From NCBI GenBank assembly GCA_964387025.1, contig CAYLUZ010000008.1:1-64000 (forward strand): a DNA stretch of 64,000 nt, read 5' to 3'. The notes below the pieces were generated by a model. It was given only the letters and a program-made list of their open reading frames with translations. It was not told where the DNA came from and did not search any database. A program made the translations under genes and the position numbers. This stretch comes from PNON01 sp964387025 (GTDB lineage: Bacteria; Chloroflexota; Anaerolineae; Anaerolineales; Anaerolineaceae). Below, in pieces: positions 7,293 to 15,747 of the stretch. How positions within the stretch are numbered: the first letter of the stretch is position 1; every line of letters starts with the position of its first letter.

Positions 7293-9398
7293 CTATACCA
7301 AACCTAGAGAGTTCAATAGCATATCAATTACCTTTATTCCAATAAACGGAACGATTAATCCACCGAGTCCATAAATTAACAGGTTATCCCGTAACAAGCG
7401 GGCTGCACCAACAGCGCGGTAAGGTACACCTTTCAAAGCCAGAGGGATCAGAAGAATGATAATGATCGCATTGAAGATCACAGCTGATAGAATGGCACTT
7501 TGAGGTGTCGCCAGGTGCATTATGTTGAGTACACCCAACTGCGGGTAGGTAGAGGCGAATGCAGCCGGGATGATGGCGAAGTATTTTGAAACATCATTGG
7601 CGATACTAAATGTGGTTAATGAGCCCCGTGTCATTAACAGCTGTTTACCGATCTCGACGATCTCTATTAGTTTGGTTGGATTAGAATCCAGATCGATCAT
7701 ATTAGCTGCTTCACGAGCCGGTTGAGTACCGGTATTCATCGCAACAGCGACATCTGCCTGAGCAAGTGCTGGAGCATCATTCGTCCCATCGCCAGTCATG
7801 GCAACCAGACGACCACCAGCCTGGTATTCCCGAATTAGGGTTAATTTCTTTTCTGGTGTTGCCTGGGCGAGAAAATCGTCCACACCGGCTTCTGCAGCGA
7901 TGGCTGCAGCTGTTAATGGATTATCTCCGGTGATCATTACAGTCTTGATACCCATCTTGCGCAATTGGATAAAGCGTTCCCTAAGTCCGCCTTTAACAAT
8001 ATCTTTCAAATGGATAACACCCAGGGGTTTCTCGTTTCTGGTAACAACCAGGGGAGTACCGCCGTTCCGTGCAATAGTTTCTACTGCTTGATTTATCTCG
8101 AATGGAATCTGGCCACCCAAATTTTTGATATGGTCAAGCATTGTATCCGGTGCACCTTTGTAAATCGTTGTATGATCGAAGCGAACACCACTCATCCGGG
8201 TTTGAGCGGTAAATGGAATAAAGTGCATTCCCAAAGGCATGGTTTCGGATGGGCTGACTGTGCGTCCACGTAAACCATATTTTTCTTTTGCCAACACAAC
8301 GATGGAACGGCCTTCAGGTGTCTCATCAGCCAAAGAAGCTAATTGGGCTGCGTCTGCTAGTCCTTGAGGTGTGGAATCACCAACAGGAATGAATTCAACC
8401 GCTTCGCGATTTCCCAGGGTAATTGTGCCGGTTTTATCCAACAATAGAACATCCACATCACCGGCAGCTTCGATGGCACGCCCTGAAAGAGCGATCACAT
8501 TGCGTTGAATCAAACGATCCATGCCGGCAATACCTATTGCGGATAACAATCCACCGATCGTGGTCGGTATCAGGCAAATAAGAAGTGCAATTAGAACTGT
8601 GATGGTTATCGGCTGGCCAGCACCTGCTGTCTTCACACTATATATTGAAAATGGCAGTAAAGTAATACAAACTCCAAGGAATATGATGGTAAAAGCAGCA
8701 AGCAAAATATTTAGTGCAATTTCGTTAGGGGTCTTCTGGCGCTTTGCACCTTCGACCAGATTGATCATCCGATCCAAAAAGCCTTCACCTGGATTGGCGG
8801 TCACTTGAATCACCAGCCAATCCGATAAAATGCGGGTACCGCCTGTGACAGCACTGCGATCACCACCTGATTCTCGGATGACTGGAGCTGATTCACCGGT
8901 TACCGCTGACTCATCGACGGAGGCTATCCCATCAACCACTTCGCCATCCGCAGGGATGATATCTCCTGCTTCGACCAGATATTTATCACCCTGGCGAAGC
9001 TGCGTGGATGGAGTCATGGTGAAATTGGTCGGACGAATTCCAGAGCTCTTTGTAGCTGGCAGCTTTTTGGCACTTGTATCCTGGCGGGTTTTTCGCAAAG
9101 CTTCAGCCTGTGCTTTGCCTCTGCCTTCAGCCAACGCTTCTGAGAAGTTTCCAAATAGGACTGTAAACCACAACCACATTGCAACTGCTCCAATGAAACC
9201 TGACTGAGAGTCCCCTTTACCCAACAGAGTTTGTATCCACAATCCGGTAGTCAACAAGCTTCCGACTTCCACCACAAACATGACTGGATTGCGCAATTGC
9301 ACCCGGGGATTCAATTTTCGAAATGAATCAAGTACAGCGCGAAGATATAATTTTCGTCGTTGATAAGGTAACTTTTCTTTAGAATTTTTCATTTTCAT
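7293..9398 (-). CDS. kdpB: KdpB, potassium-transporting P-type ATPase catalytic subunit
   Basis: A 701-residue P-type ATPase of normal length. Visible motifs: TGES (167-170, actuator), the CLIPTTIGGL membrane segment (about 275-284), DKTGT with phosphorylated D321, and TGDGTNDAPALAQADVAVAMN in the P domain. It powers high-affinity K+ uptake by the KdpFABC complex. The ATG at 9398 overlaps the kdpA stop by four bases (ATGA); a second in-frame ATG lies two codons later. Confidence 0.98.
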   Translation of the reverse strand: MKMKNSKEKLPYQRRKLYLRAVLDSFRKLNPRVQLRNPVMFVVEVGSLLTTGLWIQTLLGKGDSQSGFIGAVAMWLWFTVLFGNFSEALAEGRGKAQAEALRKTRQDTSAKKLPATKSSGIRPTNFTMTPSTQLRQGDKYLVEAGDIIPADGEVVDGIASVDESAVTGESAPVIRESGGDRSAVTGGTRILSDWLVIQVTANPGEGFLDRMINLVEGAKRQKTPNEIALNILLAAFTIIFLGVCITLLPFSIYSVKTAGAGQPITITVLIALLICLIPTTIGGLLSAIGIAGMDRLIQRNVIALSGRAIEAAGDVDVLLLDKTGTITLGNREAVEFIPVGDSTPQGLADAAQLASLADETPEGRSIVVLAKEKYGLRGRTVSPSETMPLGMHFIPFTAQTRMSGVRFDHTTIYKGAPDTMLDHIKNLGGQIPFEINQAVETIARNGGTPLVVTRNEKPLGVIHLKDIVKGGLRERFIQLRKMGIKTVMITGDNPLTAAAIAAEAGVDDFLAQATPEKKLTLIREYQAGGRLVAMTGDGTNDAPALAQADVAVAMNTGTQPAREAANMIDLDSNPTKLIEIVEIGKQLLMTRGSLTTFSIANDVSKYFAIIPAAFASTYPQLGVLNIMHLATPQSAILSAVIFNAIIIILLIPLALKGVPYRAVGAARLLRDNLLIYGLGGLIVPFIGIKVIDMLLNSLGLV

Positions 9399-11140
9399 CG
9401 ACCAATCAACATTAAATGCTCAACAATGGGTCCCAAAGCTAATGCAGGGACAAAATTTAAAGCACCAACAAGAACGATTATCCCAATCAGCCAACCAATA
9501 AATAAGCCTGAAGTAGTGGAAAGAGTTCCAACGCCGGTTGGCACCTTCTTTTTGGAGGCTAACGACCCGGCCAGTGCCAATGTCGGTATTGCAAGCCAGA
9601 AGCGGCTTATCAGCATAGCTAAAGAACCGATAATGTTGTAGAACACAGTGTTCGAATTAAGCCCGGCAAATGCGCTGCCGTTGTTATTTCCCTGGGAGGT
9701 AAACGCATATAATATCTCGCTGAATCCATGTGGTCCTGTGTTTAGAACCGAGCTTTGACCAGCTTTCACTGCTACTGCGATAGCGGTCAAACCTAAGACC
9801 AACAGAGGCATGATCAGGATCAAGAGCGAAGCCATCTTCATTTCATAAGCCTCGATCTTCTTTCCCAGATATTCAGGTGTGCGACCCACCATCAGACCTG
9901 CAACAAACACAGCTACGATGACAAAGACAAGCATGCCATACAGGCCTGAACCTACTCCTCCGAAAACTACTTCGCCAAACATCATCATGACCAAAGGTAC
10001 CAAACCACCCATTGGAGTATAAGAATCATGCATGGAATTCAATGAACCATTTGAAGCTGCGGTGGTCAATGTTGCCCATAAAGTTGAGTTAGCCTGACCG
10101 AAGCGCAATTCCTTGCCTTCCATATTGCCACCTGGCTGTATGTTATTACTTATTTGATCTACTCCTATAACCGCCAACCTTGGATTACCGGCGGATTCTG
10201 CCATATAGGCTACCCCGATAAATACGACCAGGAGGATTAACATGGCAGTGAGTATTGCCCATCCCTGACGGGTATCGCCAACCAGCTTACCGAATGTGTA
10301 GCAAAGAGTAGCAGGGATCAATAATATCGAGAGCATCTCAATGAAATTCGAGATTGGTGTGGGGTTTTCATACGGGTGCGCTGAGTTGGCATTAAAGAAA
10401 CCACCACCATTAGTTCCAAGCTGTTTTATGGCAATCTGTGAGGCAGTCGGACCGATCGCTATTGTTTGTGGGGAAATATTGTTACCAGTATCGATTACTG
10501 ATGGCTGGATCAATCTTGCTGTAATACCTGGTGAAAAGGTCTGAACGACTCCCTGTGAAACTAGGAGGATGGCAACAAGAATTGAAAGAGGCAGGAGGAT
10601 ATAGAGGGTACTTCGTGTCATATCAATCCAAAAATTGCCGAGATCATGGGTGTTGTGACGAGTAAAACCTCGGATGAAGGCAATGAGTATAGCCATACCT
10701 GATGCTGCAGAAACGAAATTCTGAACCGTCAACCCAACCATTTGAGTCAGGTAACTCATGGTTGTCTCACCGCTGTAACCCTGCCAGTTGGTATTTGTGA
10801 TAAAGCTAACTGCGGTATTCAAAGACGAGTCAGCTGTAACTGCTCCCATACACGTCGTATTGAGCGGCAAGAAACCCTGCATCCTTTGCAGCAAGTATAA
10901 GAAAATAAACCCAATTAAACTGAAAAGGAGCATGGAGACGCTGTATTTTTTCCAATCCATCTCTTCTTCAGAATTTACACCTGAGAGGCGGTAGATCAGC
11001 CGCTCAAATGGAGAGATAACCGGACTCAAAAAAGTACGTTCACCCTGGTAAACTTTTGCCATGAACAGCCCCAATGGTTTAACGAGCAATACCAGAATGA
11101 TCAAATAGACAATTATTTGCAGCCAACCATTGACCGTCAT
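9395..11140 (-). CDS. kdpA: KdpA, potassium-binding and translocating subunit
   Basis: A 581-residue polytopic membrane protein of the superfamily of K+ transporters. The selectivity-filter regions are present: TNTNWQGYSGE, QLGTNGGGFFNANSAHP, the GEVVFGGVGSGL loop, and TSQGNNNGSAFAGLN near the C-terminus. It selects K+ and feeds it to KdpB. Its ATG shares a base with the kdpF stop (TAATG), so the two are translationally coupled. Confidence 0.98.
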   Translation of the reverse strand: MTVNGWLQIIVYLIILVLLVKPLGLFMAKVYQGERTFLSPVISPFERLIYRLSGVNSEEEMDWKKYSVSMLLFSLIGFIFLYLLQRMQGFLPLNTTCMGAVTADSSLNTAVSFITNTNWQGYSGETTMSYLTQMVGLTVQNFVSAASGMAILIAFIRGFTRHNTHDLGNFWIDMTRSTLYILLPLSILVAILLVSQGVVQTFSPGITARLIQPSVIDTGNNISPQTIAIGPTASQIAIKQLGTNGGGFFNANSAHPYENPTPISNFIEMLSILLIPATLCYTFGKLVGDTRQGWAILTAMLILLVVFIGVAYMAESAGNPRLAVIGVDQISNNIQPGGNMEGKELRFGQANSTLWATLTTAASNGSLNSMHDSYTPMGGLVPLVMMMFGEVVFGGVGSGLYGMLVFVIVAVFVAGLMVGRTPEYLGKKIEAYEMKMASLLILIMPLLVLGLTAIAVAVKAGQSSVLNTGPHGFSEILYAFTSQGNNNGSAFAGLNSNTVFYNIIGSLAMLISRFWLAIPTLALAGSLASKKKVPTGVGTLSTTSGLFIGWLIGIIVLVGALNFVPALALGPIVEHLMLIGR

Positions 11141-11229
11141 TAGAACTTCTCCGGCTTAAGTAATGCTATGAACAGATAAACAAGTAAAGCAAGGGCAATA
11201 ACCCCGACGACAAGATATAAAGACGACAT
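11140..11229 (-). CDS. kdpF: KdpF, small stabilising subunit
   Basis: A 29-residue single-helix peptide starting MSSLYLVVG and ending in the family's C-terminal LLKPEKF. GGAGG stands five bases before the ATG at 11229, and the stop overlaps the kdpA start (TAATG). In other bacteria KdpF is a lipid-like single helix that stabilises the KdpABC complex. Confidence 0.92.
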   Translation of the reverse strand: MSSLYLVVGVIALALLVYLFIALLKPEKF

Positions 11230-11240
11230 AATTCCTCCAG

Positions 11241-11324
11241 CTATAATCGATCAAGCCCTTTAACCAATAAGTAAGATGCAGAAAAGAAAATGATCACCAA
11301 AACAATATAAAGAATGTCTGACAT
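11241..11324 (-). CDS. Second tiny single-helix peptide heading the kdp operon
   Basis: A 27-residue peptide starting MSDILYIVLVIIFF and ending VKGLDRL: one hydrophobic helix with a charged C-terminus. AGGAG lies before the ATG at 11324, and the gene ends 11 bases before kdpF. I recall similar short peptides ending in ERL or DRL upstream of kdpF in other phyla, usually unannotated. It is probably the true first gene of the operon. A function in complex assembly or K+ sensing is only an inference. Confidence 0.75.
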   Translation of the reverse strand: MSDILYIVLVIIFFSASYLLVKGLDRL

Positions 11325-11335
11325 ATTTATCTCCT

Positions 11336-11363
11336 ACATGGTTAGTTGTATTCCAAACCATGT
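11336..11363. promoter_or_regulatory. Inverted repeat directly upstream of the first kdp ribosome site
   Basis: ACATGGTT (11336-11343) and AACCATGT (11356-11363) are perfect 8-base inverted arms separated by 12 bases. The repeat touches the AGGAG of the first small kdp gene. It could be a regulator-binding site or an mRNA hairpin controlling translation of the operon. Confidence 0.5.
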
Positions 11364-11451
11364 TAATTCGGTGTTAAGAAATAGCATTTAGGATGAATTT
11401 ATTTTTCAAGCAGGAGGGGAGATATATTGATTGAATGGATAGACCAGGAAT

Positions 11452-11476
11452 AAAAAAAAAGACCGCAGATGCGATC
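11452..11476 (-). terminator. Intrinsic terminator (second of a tandem pair) after tRNA-Asp
   Basis: On the minus strand GATCGC-ATCT-GCGGTC (11461-11476) forms a 6-bp stem with one G-U pair, followed by nine T. It lies between tRNA-Asp and the kdp operon and backs up the terminator at 11533-11555. Confidence 0.75.
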
Positions 11477-11532
11477 CCCATTTGTTATATAGCTGGAAAG
11501 TTGCCAACTCTCTGATGTTTTGAACGGATATT

Positions 11533-11555
11533 AAAAAAGACTGCAAAAGCAGTCT
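11533..11555 (-). terminator. Intrinsic terminator of tRNA-Asp
   Basis: On the minus strand AGACTGC-TTTT-GCAGTCT followed by a T run: a perfect 7-bp stem 11 bases beyond the encoded CCA of tRNA-Asp. Confidence 0.9.
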
Positions 11556-11565
11556 CTCTTATTAG

Positions 11566-11642
11566 TGGCGGGAGCGACGGGATTTGAACCCGCGGTCTCG
11601 GCCTTGACAGGGCCGCATGTTAAACCACTACACCACGCCCCC
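11566..11642 (-). tRNA. tRNA-Asp (GTC)
   Basis: Cloverleaf: acceptor GGGGGCG pairs with CGCTCCC (one G-U). The anticodon arm is CGGCC-CTGTCAA-GGCCG with anticodon GTC, and the T loop is TTCAAAT on a CGGG/CCCG-containing stem. The 3' CCA is encoded (11566-11568). It has its own promoter and tandem terminators. Confidence 0.97.
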
Positions 11643-11652
11643 GAGCCTCGAA

Positions 11653-11681
11653 ATAATATCACAACCAAATAATAGCGTCAA
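11653..11681 (-). promoter_or_regulatory. Promoter of tRNA-Asp
   Basis: TTGACG (11676-11681), 17-base spacer, TATTAT (11653-11658) on the minus strand, ending 10 bases before the tRNA 5' end. It lies in the short gap after ndk. Confidence 0.75.
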
Positions 11682-11692
11682 GGAATTAGAGG

Positions 11693-12145
11693 TTATAAAT
11701 TGTAAATCCATTCATCAGAATTGCGATCCCATTCCACCAGTTCTTCGGGCTTAAACCAGAGTGCAATTTCCTCTTCTCCGCGTTCCGGTTTGTCAGAAGC
11801 ATGGGTGAGATTTCGTTCAGGGATGAGAGCAAAATCGTGCCGAATGGTTCCAGGTGCGGCTTCTGCAGGATTGGTTTTACCCATTGTCTGGCGAACTGTG
11901 GCAACAACATTGCGCCCTTCCCAAACCATGGCCATGACGGGAGAGGAACAGATATAACGCAGCAAACCCGGGTAAAAAGGTTTGCCAATATGCTCGTGAT
12001 AATGGGTCTCCGCGAGTTTCTGATCAACAGTCATGAATTTTGCCGCAACCAGTTTCAATCCGCGTGATTCCAACCGTTTAATGATCTCGCCAATCAATCC
12101 GCGTTGTACACCATCTGGCTTAATAAGTACCAATGTCCGTTCCAT
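11693..12145 (-). CDS. ndk: Nucleoside diphosphate kinase
   Basis: A 150-residue enzyme transferring the gamma phosphate between nucleoside tri- and diphosphates. It opens with the family's TLVLIKPDGVQRGLIGEI. The active-site histidine is in the segment RNLTHASDKPERGEEEI (usual form NLVHGSDS). A GTG two codons upstream is in frame, but the ATG at 12145 has AGAGG at five bases. Length and catalytic residues are normal. A terminator-like hairpin separates it from the TPR gene upstream. Confidence 0.97.
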   Translation of the reverse strand: MERTLVLIKPDGVQRGLIGEIIKRLESRGLKLVAAKFMTVDQKLAETHYHEHIGKPFYPGLLRYICSSPVMAMVWEGRNVVATVRQTMGKTNPAEAAPGTIRHDFALIPERNLTHASDKPERGEEEIALWFKPEELVEWDRNSDEWIYNL

Positions 12146-12165
12146 ATTCACCTCTGATCCGATTC

Positions 12166-12196
12166 AAAAATCAACTCGGGAGTTACCCCGAGTTGA
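12166..12196 (-). terminator. Intrinsic terminator after the TPR/DWL gene
   Basis: On the minus strand TCAACTCGGG-GTAACT-CCCGAGTTGA is a perfect 10-bp stem followed by TTTTT. It lies between the TPR gene stop and ndk. Confidence 0.9.
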
Positions 12197-12217
12197 AAAA
12201 GATACCACATATTTTGG

Positions 12218-15200
12218 TTATTGCAAATACTCTTCTGCCCGGGTATATGCATCCAGGGCTGTCTGCAATTTACCCGACCGGCCCAGGGCGTCACCCAAAG
12301 TCATCCATAACCTGAAATCAGTTGGATATGTCTCGGTTGCTTTGGATAATTGTTCTATGATCTTATCAAGATGAATCTCTTTCTTGATCAACTGACTGAA
12401 TTTTTCCTGTGCAGATTCGAGATCACCAGATTTGATGGATTTGACAGCCTGGTTATAAACCTTATCCAACTCTTTCAAGTTCTCCACGACCACTGGTTCT
12501 TCCACAGCCACCGGTTCAGGAACGGGGGCTTCTACTTCTTCCACGACTTCTAAGCCAGCTTCCAGAATAACCTGTTCTTCAGCAATAGTTTCAACCTTAT
12601 CAATTTCTTGAACGGGTTTGACCTCTTCGAGGACCGGTTCAACTTCCAGGACTGGTTCTTCGACGGTTTCTACGGGTTGAAGTTCTTCGGGCTCTATTGC
12701 CACAGGTTCTTCAGCAATCATTTCAGGAACTTCTTCAACAACTGTTGGAACTTCCATTACTTCTGGAACAGCTTCTTCAATTGCCGTTTCGGGCTGGGCG
12801 TCAGCCATTCCAATCGATTCCATGATTTCAGAGACAGGTTCTTCTGCTGATTCCAATTCAGATGATGGTTCTGATATTTCAACCGGTATCTCAGAGGTTG
12901 GTAATTGCTCTTCGACTTCCATTGTTTCCTGTAAATCAACAATAACGTTTTCCAGAGGGCTGATTTGTTCTTGTGGAGTTTCTGAAACAGGCTCAACATC
13001 GATAGGCAGTAAGTCTGATGTGGAAATTGGTTTTGATTCATCAGTTTCCTGAGGTTTATCCACCAGGGATTCTGCGATAATTCCCATTTCAGCGGCTTGA
13101 ACCACCTCACCCAGGTCTGGAGTCTCTGGTTCGCTTTCTAGAGTTTGAGATATTTCCTGCGCTGATACTGACATTTCATCAACAACTGGTTCTGGTTCAG
13201 GTTCAAGACCTTTCAACCAATCCGGGACTTCGACCACAGTTGATTCTACTGAAGATCCTTTCAAATCCAGGTCACTTAACCAGTTTGGAACCTCAGATTC
13301 CTCTGCTTGAGGTTCTTCCAAAGATGCCGGTGTTATCGGAGCCTGTTCGGAAGGTTCATTCTCAGAGAATCCTTTCAACCAATCTGGAAATTCATCTGTC
13401 GTATCTTGAGTAGAATCAGCGATTGGGCTGGTTCCTTCAGGATACCCATCCAGCTCTTTTAACCAATCCGGCAACTCATTTGCCAGATCTTCAGGGTTGG
13501 GTGGAAGAATTGAGGTAGTTGGCCGTTCTTCTTCACTATCCGGGATAACTTCTACCGATTCAGGCAGCTCTGGTTCTGCTTTTTGAATGGAAGGAATATC
13601 TATCGGTGCTTCAGATGCTTTAGAAACTACAGTTTGGCCTGAGTCTTCTGGAGTGTCCTGGTCCAACATACTTAACCAGGAAGGCATTGATCCATCGCTT
13701 TCTTCGGAGCTCTCCGGAAGAACTGCTGTGGCTTTATCAGAAGTTTCAATCGGAATTCCAGCAAGCCAGTCTGGTGCTACTTCTTCCTGTGGTAAGTTCG
13801 TGGTAACTATTTCTGGCGCCTGTTCATGAGACCTTGGGGCAGGTTGAGTGGGTGCTTCAACATTAATTACCTTTGGAGGTTCAGGAGGCTCAAGTTTCTC
13901 TTCTTCTGAAACAGCAGAAAGATCTTGCAACCAATCCGGTACATCATCAGGGGATAAAATCGATGTACCACCCGCCGCAGGGAAAATATCATCCATATCA
14001 AGCTTATCTGTTTGAGGCGAATGTGAAGATGCAGGTACTGCTGCCGGGGATTCTGGCTGCCATTCGGTAGAGGCATCAGATTTAAATACTGGTGCCTGTT
14101 CAGTGGATTGTTTGCCTTGTTCTTCCAATCCTTTCAACCAATCTGGTGTGCTACTTTCCGGTTCTTCCTCTTCATTCGGTAAATGAAGAGATGCTGTGCC
14201 ACCGCCAGCTGTTGCGTCTTGGGGTGGTTGTTCACCTGAAAGCCAGTCATTGAGTTTGTTACTCGTTTCTTCTGAAACGACATCATCGACTGCGTCTGGT
14301 TTTAACGGTTCAGATTCCATTTCTTCAAAAGCTGGGGCTAAACCTTGGACCCAATCCGGAATATCTGCAGGAACAATTGGAACATCAGCAGGCTCAGCTT
14401 CTGGTTCTGCCTCGAGATGGATCACCGATGTTGGAGGTGCATCTTCTTGAATCGATCCGGCAGCAGCCCAACCGGATGCTTTAAGCCAATCTGGTATTTC
14501 CGTTTCACTCTCTTCTGCAGATTTTTCAGTGTCTTTTAGCCAATTGGGCAATTCATCATCTTGCGGTTCCATCTCTACCTGCTGGGTTGAGGGGAATTCT
14601 TCTGCAGAAGGAACTGTTGGTGCCACAGACTCAGGTCCATTAACAACAGGTGATTCAGATGGCACTACATTTTCCAGGAAGGAATCCTCAGGCTGGTCAG
14701 ATGAAGGTAAATTAGATGAATCAAGGATACGCGTGAAACCTTTTTCTCCCAGATCCTGATCTGCACCGGATAAATCTGAAAGCACCCAATCGGGGGCAGC
14801 TTCCTCTTTTTCTTTAGGAGTAGATTCTGGAGCTGGTTGAACAGACTTTTGATTTGGGTCGTATACTAATTTCTCAATCGGAATCATATCTTCTGGGACT
14901 TGTTCCGATGATTGATACTGATCATTTACCATTGTTTCATAAGGATCAAGGTTGATAATTTTCTGCTTATAAGGTTCACCTTCAGCTTTTTTCCCGGAAT
15001 CTTCAAGGATTTTCAGCATGATTTTATTAGCTTCAAGGCAGTGAGGGAATTTATTTAATAATTGACCACACAGTTCAGTGGCTTCAACCTTCATATTCAA
15101 GTTGTAATACATACGTGCGAGCAATATTTCGAGGTCTACCCGATCTGGGGATTCAGCCAGAAGTGATTTGATCTCTGCCACGGCCTGACGATATTGATTT

Positions 15201-15628
15201 CCACGGGCATACATTCGGCAAAGAGCTCCCCTGGTCAGGCGTATTTTTAATGGTTCTTCGCCATCCCTTTTACCGTAAAGGTGTTTTAGTTCATCTTGTA
15301 TAGCTTGATTGGAAGGCTGTGTTTCAAAAGCCCGTTCCATGTGCCAAATGGAAGCCGCAAGGTTACCTTCATCTTCACGAATAATACTCATTCCAACCTG
15401 AGTTATAAAATCATCAGGTGCAACAGTAAGAATACGCTGAAACACATCCATTGCTTCTGGATGATGGTGGCCTTCAAGATATGCTTTACCAAGTAACCGG
15501 TAAGTTTCAATATATTTGGGATAGTATTGCAATATATACTGGCAATGAGCTACAGCTTCATCGGTTTGACCCCGGTCGATTAGATTACTAATCTCCCGAT
15601 TATATGCCCTTAAAGAAATATTAGCCAT
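12218..15628 (-). CDS. TPR protein with 13 DWL-motif repeats
   Basis: A 1136-residue protein with no signal peptide or membrane helix. The N-terminal 230 residues or so form TPR helices (for example the YPKYIETYRLLGKAYLEG segment). The middle (about 275-860) is acidic and low in complexity, and carries 13 copies of a short motif of the form P-D/N-W-L/V (PDWLKGL, PDWLKEL, PNWLSDL, PDWVQGL). A Glu/Val/Pro-rich stretch follows, and the last 100 residues form another TPR unit. GGGAGG precedes ATG 15628. It lies downstream of the sigma factor on the same strand. I do not know its function; the layout suggests a multivalent scaffold. Similar proteins exist in Anaerolineae to my recollection. Confidence 0.85.
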   Translation of the reverse strand: MANISLRAYNREISNLIDRGQTDEAVAHCQYILQYYPKYIETYRLLGKAYLEGHHHPEAMDVFQRILTVAPDDFITQVGMSIIREDEGNLAASIWHMERAFETQPSNQAIQDELKHLYGKRDGEEPLKIRLTRGALCRMYARGNQYRQAVAEIKSLLAESPDRVDLEILLARMYYNLNMKVEATELCGQLLNKFPHCLEANKIMLKILEDSGKKAEGEPYKQKIINLDPYETMVNDQYQSSEQVPEDMIPIEKLVYDPNQKSVQPAPESTPKEKEEAAPDWVLSDLSGADQDLGEKGFTRILDSSNLPSSDQPEDSFLENVVPSESPVVNGPESVAPTVPSAEEFPSTQQVEMEPQDDELPNWLKDTEKSAEESETEIPDWLKASGWAAAGSIQEDAPPTSVIHLEAEPEAEPADVPIVPADIPDWVQGLAPAFEEMESEPLKPDAVDDVVSEETSNKLNDWLSGEQPPQDATAGGGTASLHLPNEEEEPESSTPDWLKGLEEQGKQSTEQAPVFKSDASTEWQPESPAAVPASSHSPQTDKLDMDDIFPAAGGTSILSPDDVPDWLQDLSAVSEEEKLEPPEPPKVINVEAPTQPAPRSHEQAPEIVTTNLPQEEVAPDWLAGIPIETSDKATAVLPESSEESDGSMPSWLSMLDQDTPEDSGQTVVSKASEAPIDIPSIQKAEPELPESVEVIPDSEEERPTTSILPPNPEDLANELPDWLKELDGYPEGTSPIADSTQDTTDEFPDWLKGFSENEPSEQAPITPASLEEPQAEESEVPNWLSDLDLKGSSVESTVVEVPDWLKGLEPEPEPVVDEMSVSAQEISQTLESEPETPDLGEVVQAAEMGIIAESLVDKPQETDESKPISTSDLLPIDVEPVSETPQEQISPLENVIVDLQETMEVEEQLPTSEIPVEISEPSSELESAEEPVSEIMESIGMADAQPETAIEEAVPEVMEVPTVVEEVPEMIAEEPVAIEPEELQPVETVEEPVLEVEPVLEEVKPVQEIDKVETIAEEQVILEAGLEVVEEVEAPVPEPVAVEEPVVVENLKELDKVYNQAVKSIKSGDLESAQEKFSQLIKKEIHLDKIIEQLSKATETYPTDFRLWMTLGDALGRSGKLQTALDAYTRAEEYLQ

Positions 15629-15747
15629 TTCAGGGTTCCTCCCTTAAATAGTATGCATCAATAAAACTATCAATGCAAGTATCATACCGGAAAGAAAGGT
15701 TCTCTGTCTGAAGCAGAAGATCTATCCAATCTTCATTTTCCAGGTAT

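Noticed and set aside
11325..11460. A c-di-AMP (ydaO) riboswitch ahead of kdp, as in some potassium-uptake operons.
   Set aside because: The gap between the terminators and the first small gene is about 130 bases and lacks the conserved ydaO core; only an 8-bp inverted repeat is present.
12350..14759. Numerous long plus-strand open frames (for example 12350-12553, 12822-13052, 14529-14759).
   Set aside because: They lie antisense to the low-complexity acidic region of the TPR/DWL gene; biased codons there remove stops on the other strand. None has a ribosome site or a recognisable domain.
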